Positions 1 to 5,384 are shown, numbered from the stretch's first letter. The stretch: 5,384 bases of DNA from Synergistales bacterium (GCA_015657435.1 JADLKH010000006.1:57262-62645); one strand, 5' to 3'. Numbers and translations: made by a program. Notes: generated from the letters alone by a model not told the origin.

Positions 1-252
1 CCCAAGGCGATCGGACATCTCGCGGCGCGAAATTTCCTCCCAGGCGGTCAGCGGGTCAACGGGCTTGTCTTTCCTGGCCATATCGAGGATGACCTCGAAT
101 GCCAGCCGATGCCTCGTGTCGTAAAAATCCTCCCCGCTGAGGGTTTCCGTCACGAGAAGGAGGGAATCCCGGTCAAGCAGGCAGGCACCGAGTACAGCCC
201 TTTCCGCCTCAAGGCTATGAGGGGGTATCCGTTCAAAAGGGCTTTTCGCCAC
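1..252 (-). CDS. dnaB: Replicative DNA helicase DnaB, N-terminal part (runs off the window)
   Basis: DnaB is the hexameric ATP-driven helicase that unwinds DNA ahead of the replication fork and recruits primase. Only 84 codons are visible; the gene continues past position 1, so the Walker A and other RecA-like helicase motifs are not in view. The translation starts VAKSPFERIPPHSLEAERAV and goes on with LGACLLD, the hallmark opening of the DnaB N-terminal all-helical domain that forms the trimer-of-dimers collar. The start is a GTG at 252-250, one base after the rplI stop, with a GGAGG ribosome-binding site at 262-266 (spacing 9 nt) inside the last codons of rplI. This implies tight translational coupling with L9. 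The rplI-dnaB pairing is very common in bacteria and supports the call. The first residues could shift if another start is used, but identity is secure. Confidence 0.93.
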   Translation of the reverse strand, partial: MAKSPFERIPPHSLEAERAVLGACLLDRDSLLLVTETLSGEDFYDTRHRLAFEVILDMARKDKPVDPLTAWEEISRREMSDRLG

Positions 253-253
253 G

Positions 254-700
254 TTACTCGGCCTCCACGAGGACGCTAAGTTCCGCCTCCGTGTTCGCGT
301 AGAGTCGGACCGAAAGGGTGTATCGACCAATCTGGCGAATCGTTTCCGAAACCCGAAGATCTTTCTTGTCTACCTTCACCTTCAATTGTTCCTCGATGGC
401 CTGAGAAATCATGGCTGTCGTCACGCTTCCGAACAGCTTGCCCGATTCCCCCGCGCTGGCCTTCAGGGAAATCTGCTTGCCCTGGATATTCCTTTTTATC
501 TCCTGGGCAGCCTTTTCCGCCCGATCGGCCTTTTGCGCCAAACCTTTCCTGCGGGTTTCCCACTCTTTTTGGCGACCTTCCGTGGCTTCTTCCGCCAATC
601 CTCTGGGAAACAGGTAATTCCTGGCGTAGCCGTCCGAGACCTCAAGCAGCTCGCCCTTTTTGCCGATCTTGCTCACATCTTCCTTCAGAATGACTTTCAC
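254..700 (-). CDS. rplI: 50S ribosomal protein bL9
   Basis: L9 binds 23S rRNA near the L1 stalk base and helps keep reading frame during translation. The protein is 148 residues, matching the usual length of about 149. The N-terminal RNA-binding domain carries the family signature at residues 12-36 ([20 protein letters not shown] and following GLA). A charged connecting helix runs over about residues 41-75, and the C-terminal domain includes [13 protein letters not shown] near residues 87-99. The frame stays open upstream to 1018, but that extension lies antiparallel in phase over the DUF2232 gene and has no L9-like sequence. The start is therefore the GTG at 700-698, giving [13 protein letters not shown], preceded by GGAGG at 709-713 with 8 nt spacing. 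The stop codon of the upstream DUF2232 gene follows directly on that GGAGG, so the two genes are probably coupled. dnaB starts one base after the stop. Confidence 0.97.
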   Translation of the reverse strand: MKVILKEDVSKIGKKGELLEVSDGYARNYLFPRGLAEEATEGRQKEWETRRKGLAQKADRAEKAAQEIKRNIQGKQISLKASAGESGKLFGSVTTAMISQAIEEQLKVKVDKKDLRVSETIRQIGRYTLSVRLYANTEAELSVLVEAE

Positions 701-705
701 TCTTT

Positions 706-1662
706 TCACCTCCAGAGGCGGATCCGTAGATCCCACCAGATATCGACCAACCCGACGATGATCAGGAAATAGGAGAGAATGGGAACCAGGACTGCCACGA
801 AAATTATAAGGCCTCTGGCCAGCCTGCCGGAAACCCGCGTCCTTCCAAGCAGGGCCCAGGTGACGGAAACGCCCTGGATCATGAACAGGAGGGAAACCAG
901 CAAACGCAGGTTCAGGCCGGCTTTCGAAAGAGATGAAGCCCAGGGGCCGCTCCCTCCGAAAAAAGGAAGCACGACGGACGCGAGAAGGGCCCAGAAAATG
1001 TTTTTTGGAAAACGCCATTCACCGAAAGGCGGCAGCGGAGGAAGGACTCCCCTGCCGAGCCTGACCAGGACAATCCGGCTCACGACATAGCTGAGAATGC
1101 AGTCGATCCCCGCTGCGATCGCGAGAAGAGCCGGAAAGACCTGCGGAATGATGCGGAAAGTCGCTTCAAGTTGACCGCGCAGGGTCGACAAGGATTCCGC
1201 AGGAATCAGCCCTGTTTTCGAGTACAGGGACATCACCTTGTCAAGGATTGACTCGAACTCCCCGGTTTCGAACGAAAATGGGTTCATTCCGGTCAAGCGA
1301 CTCACGATGATCATGAGGATCAGCTTGCTGGCAAGAGAAACGAGGATTCCATACAGGACGATCTCGACGGCATTATCCCTCCTGCGTCCCAGCGCGCCGA
1401 GTCCCACACCCAGGATCGCAAAACCGAAGAGAAAGAACATCCCGCCGACAACACCCAGAATGATCGAGATGATGAAAGCCGCAACAACCGACCCCAGCGC
1501 CGCTCTTTTCAAACTGTGGCGCAATCCCAGGATGACAAGGGGAGCCGGACACAAAAACGTGAAGGCGATTCCGACAAGCGGGATTGTGTTGCTCGCCAGG
1601 AATAGAACGACGGCAAGCGCGACAAGCAGGGAAGACTCGACAATTGCCTTTGTTCGGGTCAT
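706..1662 (-). CDS. DUF2232 (YybS-family) multi-pass membrane protein
   Basis: A 318-residue, strongly hydrophobic protein with about seven to eight predicted membrane segments, roughly at residues 9-25, 29-47, 55-90 (probably two), 99-121, 172-198, 221-236, 251-272 and 283-306. The family is recognised by its position between rpsR and rplI and by two features typical of DUF2232: a Pro/Phe/Trp-rich stretch before a membrane helix ([20 protein letters not shown], residues 208-227) and a C-terminal tail after the last helix reading [13 protein letters not shown] (residues 304-316). The biochemical role is unknown; a transporter-like or S-component-like fold has been suggested for relatives, but nothing here tests that. 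The start is the ATG at 1662-1660 with GGAGG at 1669-1673 (spacing 6). A predicted terminator lies immediately upstream, so expression probably depends on read-through. The stop is 5 nt before the rplI start. Confidence 0.85.
   Translation of the reverse strand: MTRTKAIVESSLLVALAVVLFLASNTIPLVGIAFTFLCPAPLVILGLRHSLKRAALGSVVAAFIISIILGVVGGMFFLFGFAILGVGLGALGRRRDNAVEIVLYGILVSLASKLILMIIVSRLTGMNPFSFETGEFESILDKVMSLYSKTGLIPAESLSTLRGQLEATFRIIPQVFPALLAIAAGIDCILSYVVSRIVLVRLGRGVLPPLPPFGEWRFPKNIFWALLASVVLPFFGGSGPWASSLSKAGLNLRLLVSLLFMIQGVSVTWALLGRTRVSGRLARGLIIFVAVLVPILSYFLIIVGLVDIWWDLRIRLWR
709..713 (-). promoter_or_regulatory. rplI ribosome-binding site abutting the DUF2232 stop codon
   Basis: On the minus strand the sequence reads GGAGGTGAAAAGAGTG. 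GGAGG is the Shine-Dalgarno element, the next three bases TGA (708-706) end the DUF2232 gene, and the GTG at 700-698 begins rplI. This site decides the rplI start against the much longer upstream open frame and suggests that ribosomes finishing DUF2232 help load rplI. Confidence 0.85.
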
Positions 1663-1679
1663 GAACAGCCTCCGTGTCT

Positions 1680-1715
1680 AAAAAAGGGGGAGGAGCCAGC
1701 CATGCGCCCCTCCCC
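1680..1715 (-). terminator. Intrinsic terminator or attenuator between rpsR and DUF2232
   Basis: In the minus-strand RNA, GGGGAGG (1715-1709) can pair with CCUCCCC (1693-1687) in a 7-bp GC-rich stem. After one mismatch two further inner pairs close a 9-nt loop. The stem is followed by one C and six U residues (1685-1680), the layout of a Rho-independent terminator. A repeated GGGGA unit allows a second pairing register using 1720-1714. The element is 29 nt past the rpsR stop, and its U-run ends 6 nt before the Shine-Dalgarno of the DUF2232 gene. It probably ends a share of transcripts after rpsR and leaves the downstream genes to read-through. No convincing promoter is visible between the U-run and the next start. 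Confidence 0.72.
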
Positions 1716-1744
1716 TCCCCGTTCCTTCAACCTTCCCTGGCCGC

Positions 1745-1978
1745 CTAATCGGCGGAAAACGGAAGGAGAGCCATGATCCGGGCGCACTTGATGGCCCGGG
1801 TCAACTGTCTCTGATGTTTCGCGCAATTTCCTGTAACGCGCCGCGGGACGATCTTGCCCCTTTCGGTGATGAATCGGCGCAACTTCTCGATATCCTTCGG
1901 GTCGACGTGATCCACCTTATCCGAACAGAACTGGCAGACCTTCGGGCGACGCCGGGTCCGTTTCCTGGTAAAAGCCAT
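1745..1978 (-). CDS. rpsR: 30S ribosomal protein bS18
   Basis: S18 binds the platform of the 30S subunit as a heterodimer with S6. The 77-residue product has a basic N-terminus ([13 protein letters not shown]) and the core family sequence with [18 protein letters not shown] at about residues 30-47, followed by [16 protein letters not shown] and ending near MALLPF. Four potential zinc ligands are present: Cys15 and Cys18 (CQFC), Cys52 and His55 (CAKH). This matches the cysteine-containing form of S18 known in many bacteria; metal binding is inferred. The start is the ATG at 1978-1976, with AAAAGGAGG upstream at a spacing of 10 nt. It follows ssb after 41 nt, so S6, SSB and S18 are most likely on one transcript. 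An intrinsic terminator follows the gene. Confidence 0.97.
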   Translation of the reverse strand: MAFTRKRTRRRPKVCQFCSDKVDHVDPKDIEKLRRFITERGKIVPRRVTGNCAKHQRQLTRAIKCARIMALLPFSAD

Positions 1979-2019
1979 CCGATCGATGCCTCCTTTTCTG
2001 TACGTCGTGCAAGAGGCGT

Positions 2020-2505
2020 TCAGAAGGGAATATCCGCGTCGTCTTCGCCGGACTCCACTTCCGAGATATCCATGGGAAAATCTTCGAAGGCCTTTTCGTC
2101 CCTTAGGCTGCCCATCTGGCCATTGGGCCGGGAAATGGGGCCTGGAGACGCTTCTTCGTCACGCCGGCCTCCCAGGAAAACCACGTTCTGGGAAACGACT
2201 TCCGTGGCGATTCGCTTTTCTCCTTCTTTCGTCTCGTAGCTTCGCACCTGAAGCCGTCCTTCGACAAGCACGGGGCGCCCCTTTCGGAGGTACCGCTCAC
2301 AGTTCTCGGCCTGGCTGCCCCAAACCACGACGGGGATGAAGTCCGTCTGGTCCACGACTTCGCCGCTTTTCCCCTTGTACTGGTGACCGACCGCTACCGT
2401 CAGCTTCGCGACCGCCTGTTTTGTCGCGGTATAGCGGATCTCAGGATCCCGAGCCAGATTTCCCATGATGACGACTTTGTTGAAACCTCTTGCCAACACG
2501 CTCAC
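2020..2505 (-). CDS. ssb: Single-stranded DNA-binding protein SSB
   Basis: SSB coats single-stranded DNA during replication, repair and recombination and recruits partner proteins. The 161-residue product shows the OB-fold domain over residues 5-112: [20 protein letters not shown], then [22 protein letters not shown] (Trp62 is the typical base-stacking aromatic), then [12 protein letters not shown] Gly/Pro/Asp/Glu-rich linker leads to the acidic C-terminal tip DDADIPF, the docking peptide for partner proteins. The assigned start is a GTG at 2505-2503 with AGGA six bases upstream. A second GTG at 2499 and a TTG at 2496 are equally possible. The TTG would give MARGFNKV, the commonest SSB N-terminus, with a GGA 11 nt upstream. 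The gene begins 8 nt after the rpsF stop. Its place between rpsF and rpsR is the arrangement known from Firmicutes and some other phyla. Confidence 0.96.
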   Translation of the reverse strand: MSVLARGFNKVVIMGNLARDPEIRYTATKQAVAKLTVAVGHQYKGKSGEVVDQTDFIPVVVWGSQAENCERYLRKGRPVLVEGRLQVRSYETKEGEKRIATEVVSQNVVFLGGRRDEEASPGPISRPNGQMGSLRDEKAFEDFPMDISEVESGEDDADIPF

Positions 2506-2513
2506 CGTCCTTC

Positions 2514-2795
2514 CTAATCGTCAAGACGGATGACCATATGCCGCAGGACCTGGGGACGAAGCTTGAGAACCCGGTCAAGTTCGACAACCTGGGCGGGATC
2601 AAGCTTCATGTTGAAGATGGCGTAGAAGCCTTCTTGCTCTTTTTCGACAAGATAGGCCAGCCTCCTCTTTCCCCAGACATCGACCTTCGCCACTTCGCCT
2701 CCCAGCGTCTCAACGAGCGCCTGGAGCTCCTCCAGAAGAGTCTTATGATCTTCCACGTCGGTTCTGAGCAGAAGCATCATATCGTAAGGTCGCAC
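2514..2795 (-). CDS. rpsF: 30S ribosomal protein bS6
   Basis: S6 pairs with S18 on the platform of the small subunit. The product is 93 residues, beginning (M)RPYDMMLLLRTDVED, with the typical WGKRRLAYLVEKEQEGFYAI at residues 41-60 and the end at RHMVIRLDD. An open frame extends upstream to a codon at 2852, but the added 19 residues would be translated leader sequence and are not S6-like. The start is the GTG at 2795-2793, since it gives the usual S6 N-terminus and follows an exceptionally strong ribosome-binding site (GGAGGTGATC, spacing 8 nt). It is the first gene after the promoter at 2861-2889 and is preceded by a foldable leader. Translation may be controlled by the S6:S18 complex, as reported for rpsF leaders in other bacteria. 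Confidence 0.96.
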   Translation of the reverse strand: MRPYDMMLLLRTDVEDHKTLLEELQALVETLGGEVAKVDVWGKRRLAYLVEKEQEGFYAIFNMKLDPAQVVELDRVLKLRPQVLRHMVIRLDD

Positions 2796-2800
2796 CTGGA

Positions 2801-2808
2801 TCACCTCC
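2801..2808 (-). promoter_or_regulatory. Near-perfect Shine-Dalgarno site of rpsF
   Basis: The minus strand reads GGAGGTGA, continuing to TC, complementary to the anti-Shine-Dalgarno end of 16S rRNA over about ten bases. Its 8-nt spacing to the GTG at 2795 fixes the rpsF start. A second overlapping purine run (GGGAGG) lies just upstream. The first G of the site falls in the last base pair of the basal stem of the leader structure. Confidence 0.88.
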
Positions 2809-2849
2809 TCCCTATGGACGATGGCCCCTATCGAAGTAGGGGCAGGGAA
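2808..2849 (-). promoter_or_regulatory. Candidate S6:S18-responsive leader structure of rpsF
   Basis: In the minus-strand RNA an inner hairpin forms from GCCCCUA (2843-2837) and UAGGGGC (2830-2824), 7 bp with a CUUCGA loop. Directly stacked under it, UUCCCU (2849-2844) pairs with AGGGAG (2813-2808), a 6-bp basal stem. No base is unpaired on the 5' side, while ten bases (2823-2814, CAUCGUCCAU) bulge on the 3' side. A stem, a one-sided bulge and a hairpin ending at the ribosome-binding site is the architecture reported for rpsF leaders bound by S6:S18. The CCG trinucleotide reported in the bulge of those motifs is not present here; the nearest match is UCG. The pairings are seen; the regulatory role is inference. 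Confidence 0.5.
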
Positions 2850-2860
2850 CACGAGGAATG

Positions 2861-2889
2861 ATTATACCTCATGGGCCTTTCTGCGGCAA
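2861..2889 (-). promoter_or_regulatory. Sigma-70-type promoter of the rpsF operon
   Basis: On the minus strand the -35 box is TTGCCG (2889-2884, 4 of 6 matches to TTGACA) and the -10 box is a perfect TATAAT (2866-2861), separated by exactly 17 bp. There is no TG immediately before the -10, so it is not an extended -10 promoter. The expected transcription start is near 2854, giving a leader of about 59 nt before the rpsF GTG. The -35 box lies inside the last codons of the septum gene, and the -10 begins 2 nt after its stop codon. Confidence 0.82.
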
Positions 2890-3174
2890 TCGGTCACCCG
2901 ACTCGATCTCGATGCGGTATATTTTCTCGCCGGGAAAGGTCATGTTGAAATCCTGCCGGGCCTTTCTGGCGATCCCCTCCGGGCTCTGAAGATAACGGAG
3001 CTGTGTCTGAAGTTCCTGTATGGTCCGGCTCAGCCGGACCAGTTCCTCCATTCGCGCGTCAACCATCGATTTCAGACGGTTGGCTCGCCTCAACTCAATC
3101 ACGGTCCCGGTACCGATAATCGCCAGGATCACACCAAGAACGGCCAGGGTAAAAACCCAGCGCAGCCGGACCAA
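2869..3174 (-). CDS. FtsB/DivIC-type septum formation initiator protein
   Basis: A 101-residue bitopic membrane protein. A short basic N-terminus (VRLRW) leads into a single membrane segment at about residues 6-26. A coiled coil follows at about residues 28-63, with heptad-like spacing of hydrophobic residues (IELRRANRLKSMVDARMEEL and onward). Next comes the family's C-terminal stretch SPEGIARKARQDFNMTFPGE at residues 64-83. This is the layout of FtsB/DivIC/FtsL-like proteins, which link the division septum's FtsQ-type partner to the peptidoglycan synthase. Whether it acts as FtsB, DivIC or FtsL cannot be decided from sequence. The assigned start is a TTG at 3174-3172, only 6 nt after the argS stop and in the same frame, with AAGGA about 12 nt upstream inside argS. 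No better start precedes the membrane segment. The rpsF promoter overlaps the end of the gene. Confidence 0.82.
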   Translation of the reverse strand: MVRLRWVFTLAVLGVILAIIGTGTVIELRRANRLKSMVDARMEELVRLSRTIQELQTQLRYLQSPEGIARKARQDFNMTFPGEKIYRIEIESGDRLPQKGP

Positions 3175-3180
3175 TCGGGG

Positions 3181-4866
3181 CTACATCCTTTCCGGTGCCT
3201 TCACCCGCAGAATACCGAGAGCGTTGGTCAACGCGACTCGCGTCGCTTCGACAAGGCAAAGCCTCGCCTTCGACACCGCCTCCTCCACTCCCAGAACACG
3301 GTGAGCGTTGTAAAAAGCGTGAAAATCGGAGGCAAGGTCATAGGCAAAGAAAGCGATCCGATGTGCGGCAAGCTCGGAGGCAGCCTTTTCGATCTCCTCC
3401 GGGAAACGGGCGATCCTTTTCGCGAGTGCTTTCTCTTCAGGTTCGAGAAGAAGGTCGACATCTACGGTGCCTGGGTCGGGGATGTCGATCTTCCGCGACG
3501 CCGCTTCCCTCATGATGCTTTCGATCCGTGCGTGGGCATACTGGACATAGAAAACCGGGTTGTCCGTCGAAGCTTTTTTCGCCAGCTCCAGATCGAAATC
3601 AAGGTGGCTGTCGCAACGCCTCATGGCAAAGAAGAACCGCGCCGCATCAACCCCGACCTCGTCGAGAACCTCCTTCAGCGTGACGAATTCCCCCGATCGT
3701 GTCGACATGGAAACCTGATGCCCGCCTCTCAGAAGGTTCACGAACTGAATCAGAAGGATCTGCAGGGCATCCCGTTCCCTTCCCAACGCCTCGACGGCCG
3801 CCTTCATCCGGGGGACGTAACCATGGTGGTCGGCACCCCAGACATCGATCACGAGATCGAATCCTCTGTCGAACTTCTCCTTGTGGTAGGCGACATCCGA
3901 CGCAAAGTAGGTCGTCACTCCATTGCTCCGTACCAGGACCCTGTCCTTGTCGTCACCAAAGGCCGTCGTGCGGAACCAGAGTGCTCCGTCCTTCTCGTAG
4001 GCATGGCCTCGGGCCTTCAGGAAGGCCAGCGCGGACTCGACCAATCCCTTTTCGTAAAGCGATTTCTCCGAGAACCAGACATCGAATTTGACGCCGAAAA
4101 GAGCAAGATCCTCACGAATTCCATCAAGGATGGTGTTTGCCGCATAAGCCTGGAACACCGGGAAACTTTCCTCCAGAGGGACTTCAAGGTGCTTCTTCCC
4201 GTCCCGCTCCAGAACCTCCCTCGCCAGGTCGTAAATATAATCTCCTTTGTAGCCGTTTTCCGGAAACGGAGCTTTATCCGAAACCCCGAGGATCTCAAAA
4301 TAGCGGGCTTGCGTGGATTGTCCCAACAGGTTCATCTGAAGTCCGGCGTCATTGATGTAGTATTCCCTTTCGACTTCCCAACCTGCGTATTCAAGAAGAC
4401 CGGCGGTCATGTCGCCAACCGCGGCTCCTCTTCCATGTCCCACGTGCAGAGGACCGGTCGGGTTTGCGCTGACGAATTCCACCTGAACTTTCTTCCCTTT
4501 TCCCTGTGTAGATCGCCCATAGTTTTCTCGTTCCTTCACCGCAGCATCGATCACATCCCGCACCCACAGGTTCGTCACAAAGAAATTGATGAATCCCGGG
4601 CCGGCGACTTCCATCTTTTCAAGATGTGGATCCTTGCCGATCCTGGAGACGATCTCGCCAGCCAGCTCTCTGGGTCGGGTTTTCAGGGGTTTGGCCAGCA
4701 GCATCGCGATATTCGTGGCCCAGTCCCCCTGTCCCTCGTGCCGAGGCCGCTCCAGCAGGACTTCCGGAACTTCCCCAGGTGGGAGCCCCTTTTCCAGGGC
4801 CACTTCAAGAACGGCATCTTTCAGGAGGTCCTTCAATAAAGCAGAGACGTCCTTCACCTTCACCAT
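3181..4866 (-). CDS. argS: Arginyl-tRNA synthetase (class I)
   Basis: ArgS charges tRNA-Arg with arginine in the cytosol. The product is about 561 residues, normal for bacterial ArgS. Numbered from a possible TTG start at 4872, the domains are: an N-terminal Add1-like tRNA-binding domain (about 1-110, with QGDWATNIAMLLAK at 48-61 and GPGFINFF at 91-98); the Rossmann catalytic core with SANPTGPLHVGHGRGA at 135-150 (HIGH motif as HVGH) and YYINDAG at 171-177; DVWGADHHGY at 343-352; the KMSKS-equivalent VSMSTRSG at 387-394; and the helical DALR anticodon-binding domain ending in VALTNALGILRVKAPERM. The second lysine of KMSKS is replaced by Thr, a change often seen in ArgS. The start is uncertain. 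I use the only ATG (4866); TTG at 4872, GTG at 4863 and GTG at 4857 are alternatives, and the last has the best-spaced GGAG. It lies within a few bases of both neighbours. Confidence 0.96.
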   Translation of the reverse strand: MVKVKDVSALLKDLLKDAVLEVALEKGLPPGEVPEVLLERPRHEGQGDWATNIAMLLAKPLKTRPRELAGEIVSRIGKDPHLEKMEVAGPGFINFFVTNLWVRDVIDAAVKERENYGRSTQGKGKKVQVEFVSANPTGPLHVGHGRGAAVGDMTAGLLEYAGWEVEREYYINDAGLQMNLLGQSTQARYFEILGVSDKAPFPENGYKGDYIYDLAREVLERDGKKHLEVPLEESFPVFQAYAANTILDGIREDLALFGVKFDVWFSEKSLYEKGLVESALAFLKARGHAYEKDGALWFRTTAFGDDKDRVLVRSNGVTTYFASDVAYHKEKFDRGFDLVIDVWGADHHGYVPRMKAAVEALGRERDALQILLIQFVNLLRGGHQVSMSTRSGEFVTLKEVLDEVGVDAARFFFAMRRCDSHLDFDLELAKKASTDNPVFYVQYAHARIESIMREAASRKIDIPDPGTVDVDLLLEPEEKALAKRIARFPEEIEKAASELAAHRIAFFAYDLASDFHAFYNAHRVLGVEEAVSKARLCLVEATRVALTNALGILRVKAPERM

Positions 4867-4872
4867 CTCCAA

Positions 4873-5384
4873 TCAACGCTTTCTCAGCGGTATCGAGTTC
4901 GTTCCCCAGCGCAGGGCCTGCGCAAGAGAATCCTTCAATGCTGAAATTCCGTTTTCGTCGAGTCGGGAGGCGGTGATCGAGACAAGCTGCCCCGCTTCGA
5001 CAAGATCCCTTTTTTCCCTATATCTGAACGATTCCTCCACCGTTATCTTGCCTATGCTCTTCCCTCTCGACGCCGGCGGTTCGAGAACATGGTAGCCCTT
5101 GGGAAGACTCAGGGCATATTCCTGCTGGATTGAGAATGGGAATCGCAGGGTGATTCTTCCCGTTTCCTCAAGGATCTCCTTGAGCCCGGGAAGAGAGGTC
5201 GCGGGAAACCGGACAAGCAGGTCCTTCTGCGACGCAATGCCCAATAGCCCTCTGACCGGGACCCGTATCTGGAGTCCTCCGCCGGATTCGGAAAGTTCCG
5301 GTTCTCCCATGCCCGAAAGGAAGGGAGTTGATGCGAGCATTTCCCTTACCAAGCCCAAAGCCTTTTCCGGAGAAGCCTTTCCTT
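4873..5384 (-). CDS. C-terminal part of a probable DUF3857/transglutaminase-like protein
   Basis: The last 169 codons of a gene whose start lies beyond the window; the frame is open to the edge, so it is partial rather than a short gene. The visible part has a beta-rich look. Features are a pattern of FPFSIQQEYALSLPKGYHVL at about residues 81-100, strands around ITVEESFRYREKRDLV (113-128) and LVSITASR (133-140), and a final ISALKDSLAQALRWGTNSIPL. This resembles the C-terminal domain found after DUF3857 and transglutaminase-like domains in large periplasmic or secreted proteins, where a line about a 'LPxGY' segment precedes an ending of the type 'Y..LK..L......I.L.K'. The catalytic Cys-His-Asp region, if any, would be upstream and is not visible. 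No signal peptide can be judged. The stop (TGA 4875-4873) directly touches the possible TTG start of argS, so the two are probably co-transcribed. The family call is by resemblance only. Confidence 0.55.
   Translation of the reverse strand, partial: GKASPEKALGLVREMLASTPFLSGMGEPELSESGGGLQIRVPVRGLLGIASQKDLLVRFPATSLPGLKEILEETGRITLRFPFSIQQEYALSLPKGYHVLEPPASRGKSIGKITVEESFRYREKRDLVEAGQLVSITASRLDENGISALKDSLAQALRWGTNSIPLRKR

Noticed and set aside
701..1018. Upstream extension of the L9 frame to 1018 (106 extra residues)
   Set aside because: It overlaps the DUF2232 gene in another frame, has no L9-like content, and the GTG at 700 has a perfect ribosome-binding site and gives a normal-length L9.
1238..1681. 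Plus-strand open frame of 147 codons opposite the DUF2232 gene
   Set aside because: Antisense shadow of a well-supported membrane protein gene; no recognisable family, rich in Arg/Ser/Thr/Pro as expected for the reverse complement of hydrophobic coding sequence.
1707..1720. G-quadruplex in the run GGGGAGGGGAGGGG on the minus strand
   Set aside because: Only three G4 tracts are present and the nearest fourth tract is a GG pair, so a stable quadruplex is not supported; the pairing with CCUCCCC as a terminator explains the run better.
1776..1804. TTGACC inside rpsR as a -35 box for DUF2232-rplI-dnaB
   Set aside because: With 16, 17 or 18 bp spacing the -10 positions read CCCGGA, CCGGAT or CGGATC, none close to TATAAT.
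2824..2843. Leader hairpin as a terminator for argS and the septum gene
   Set aside because: No U-run follows in the minus-strand RNA (next bases are CAUCGUCC), and on the plus-strand side there is no convergent gene to terminate.
2796..2852. Upstream extension of the S6 frame to 2852 (19 extra residues)
   Set aside because: It would translate the leader hairpin and the Shine-Dalgarno itself; S6 proteins start at the (M)RPY segment.
2821..4839. A very long open frame (672 codons) on the plus strand opposite argS and the septum gene
   Set aside because: It lies exactly antisense to the clearly recognisable ArgS, its translation resembles no family I know and is low in membrane or domain-like patterning, and it has no good ribosome-binding site. 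Stop-free antisense frames are common in GC-rich genes.

Overview
The window is a compact bacterial chromosomal segment in which every gene I can support lies on the minus strand, so transcription runs from high to low coordinates. In that direction the order is: C-terminal part of a DUF3857/transglutaminase-like protein (partial, enters from beyond 5384), argS, a small FtsB/DivIC-type septum protein, rpsF, ssb, rpsR, a DUF2232 (YybS-family) membrane protein, rplI, and the N-terminus of dnaB (runs off the window at position 1). There is no gene-free stretch over 300 bases; the two largest gaps are about 73 and 82 nt and each carries a signal. I see no tRNA, rRNA, CRISPR, insertion sequence or repeat array.

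The layout splits into two blocks. The first (5384 to 2869) holds the partial DUF3857-like gene, argS and the septum gene, packed a few bases apart. The second (2866 to 1) is a ribosomal-protein and replication operon. It begins at a strong promoter (TTGCCG, 17 bp, TATAAT) whose -35 lies inside the end of the septum gene. A leader of about 59 nt follows, which can fold into a hairpin on a basal stem with a 3'-side bulge touching the rpsF ribosome-binding site. This is the layout expected of an S6:S18 autoregulatory leader. Then come S6, single-strand DNA-binding protein and S18. An intrinsic terminator sits between rpsR and the DUF2232 gene, which would reduce expression of DUF2232, L9 and DnaB relative to S6, SSB and S18.

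Organism: the order rpsF-ssb-rpsR is familiar from Firmicutes. DUF2232 directly followed by rplI and dnaB, without a GdpP/YybT gene, and argS plus a DivIC-like gene just upstream, suggest a Gram-negative-type anaerobe such as a Synergistota or deltaproteobacterial-type lineage. I favour Synergistota, from memory of gene order and moderate-to-high GC, but the window does not prove it. Five or six of eight visible starts are GTG or TTG.

This is mostly conserved housekeeping DNA. I found no clear evidence of a new biological system. The most rewarding points are the rpsF leader, the mid-operon terminator and the start-codon ambiguities.
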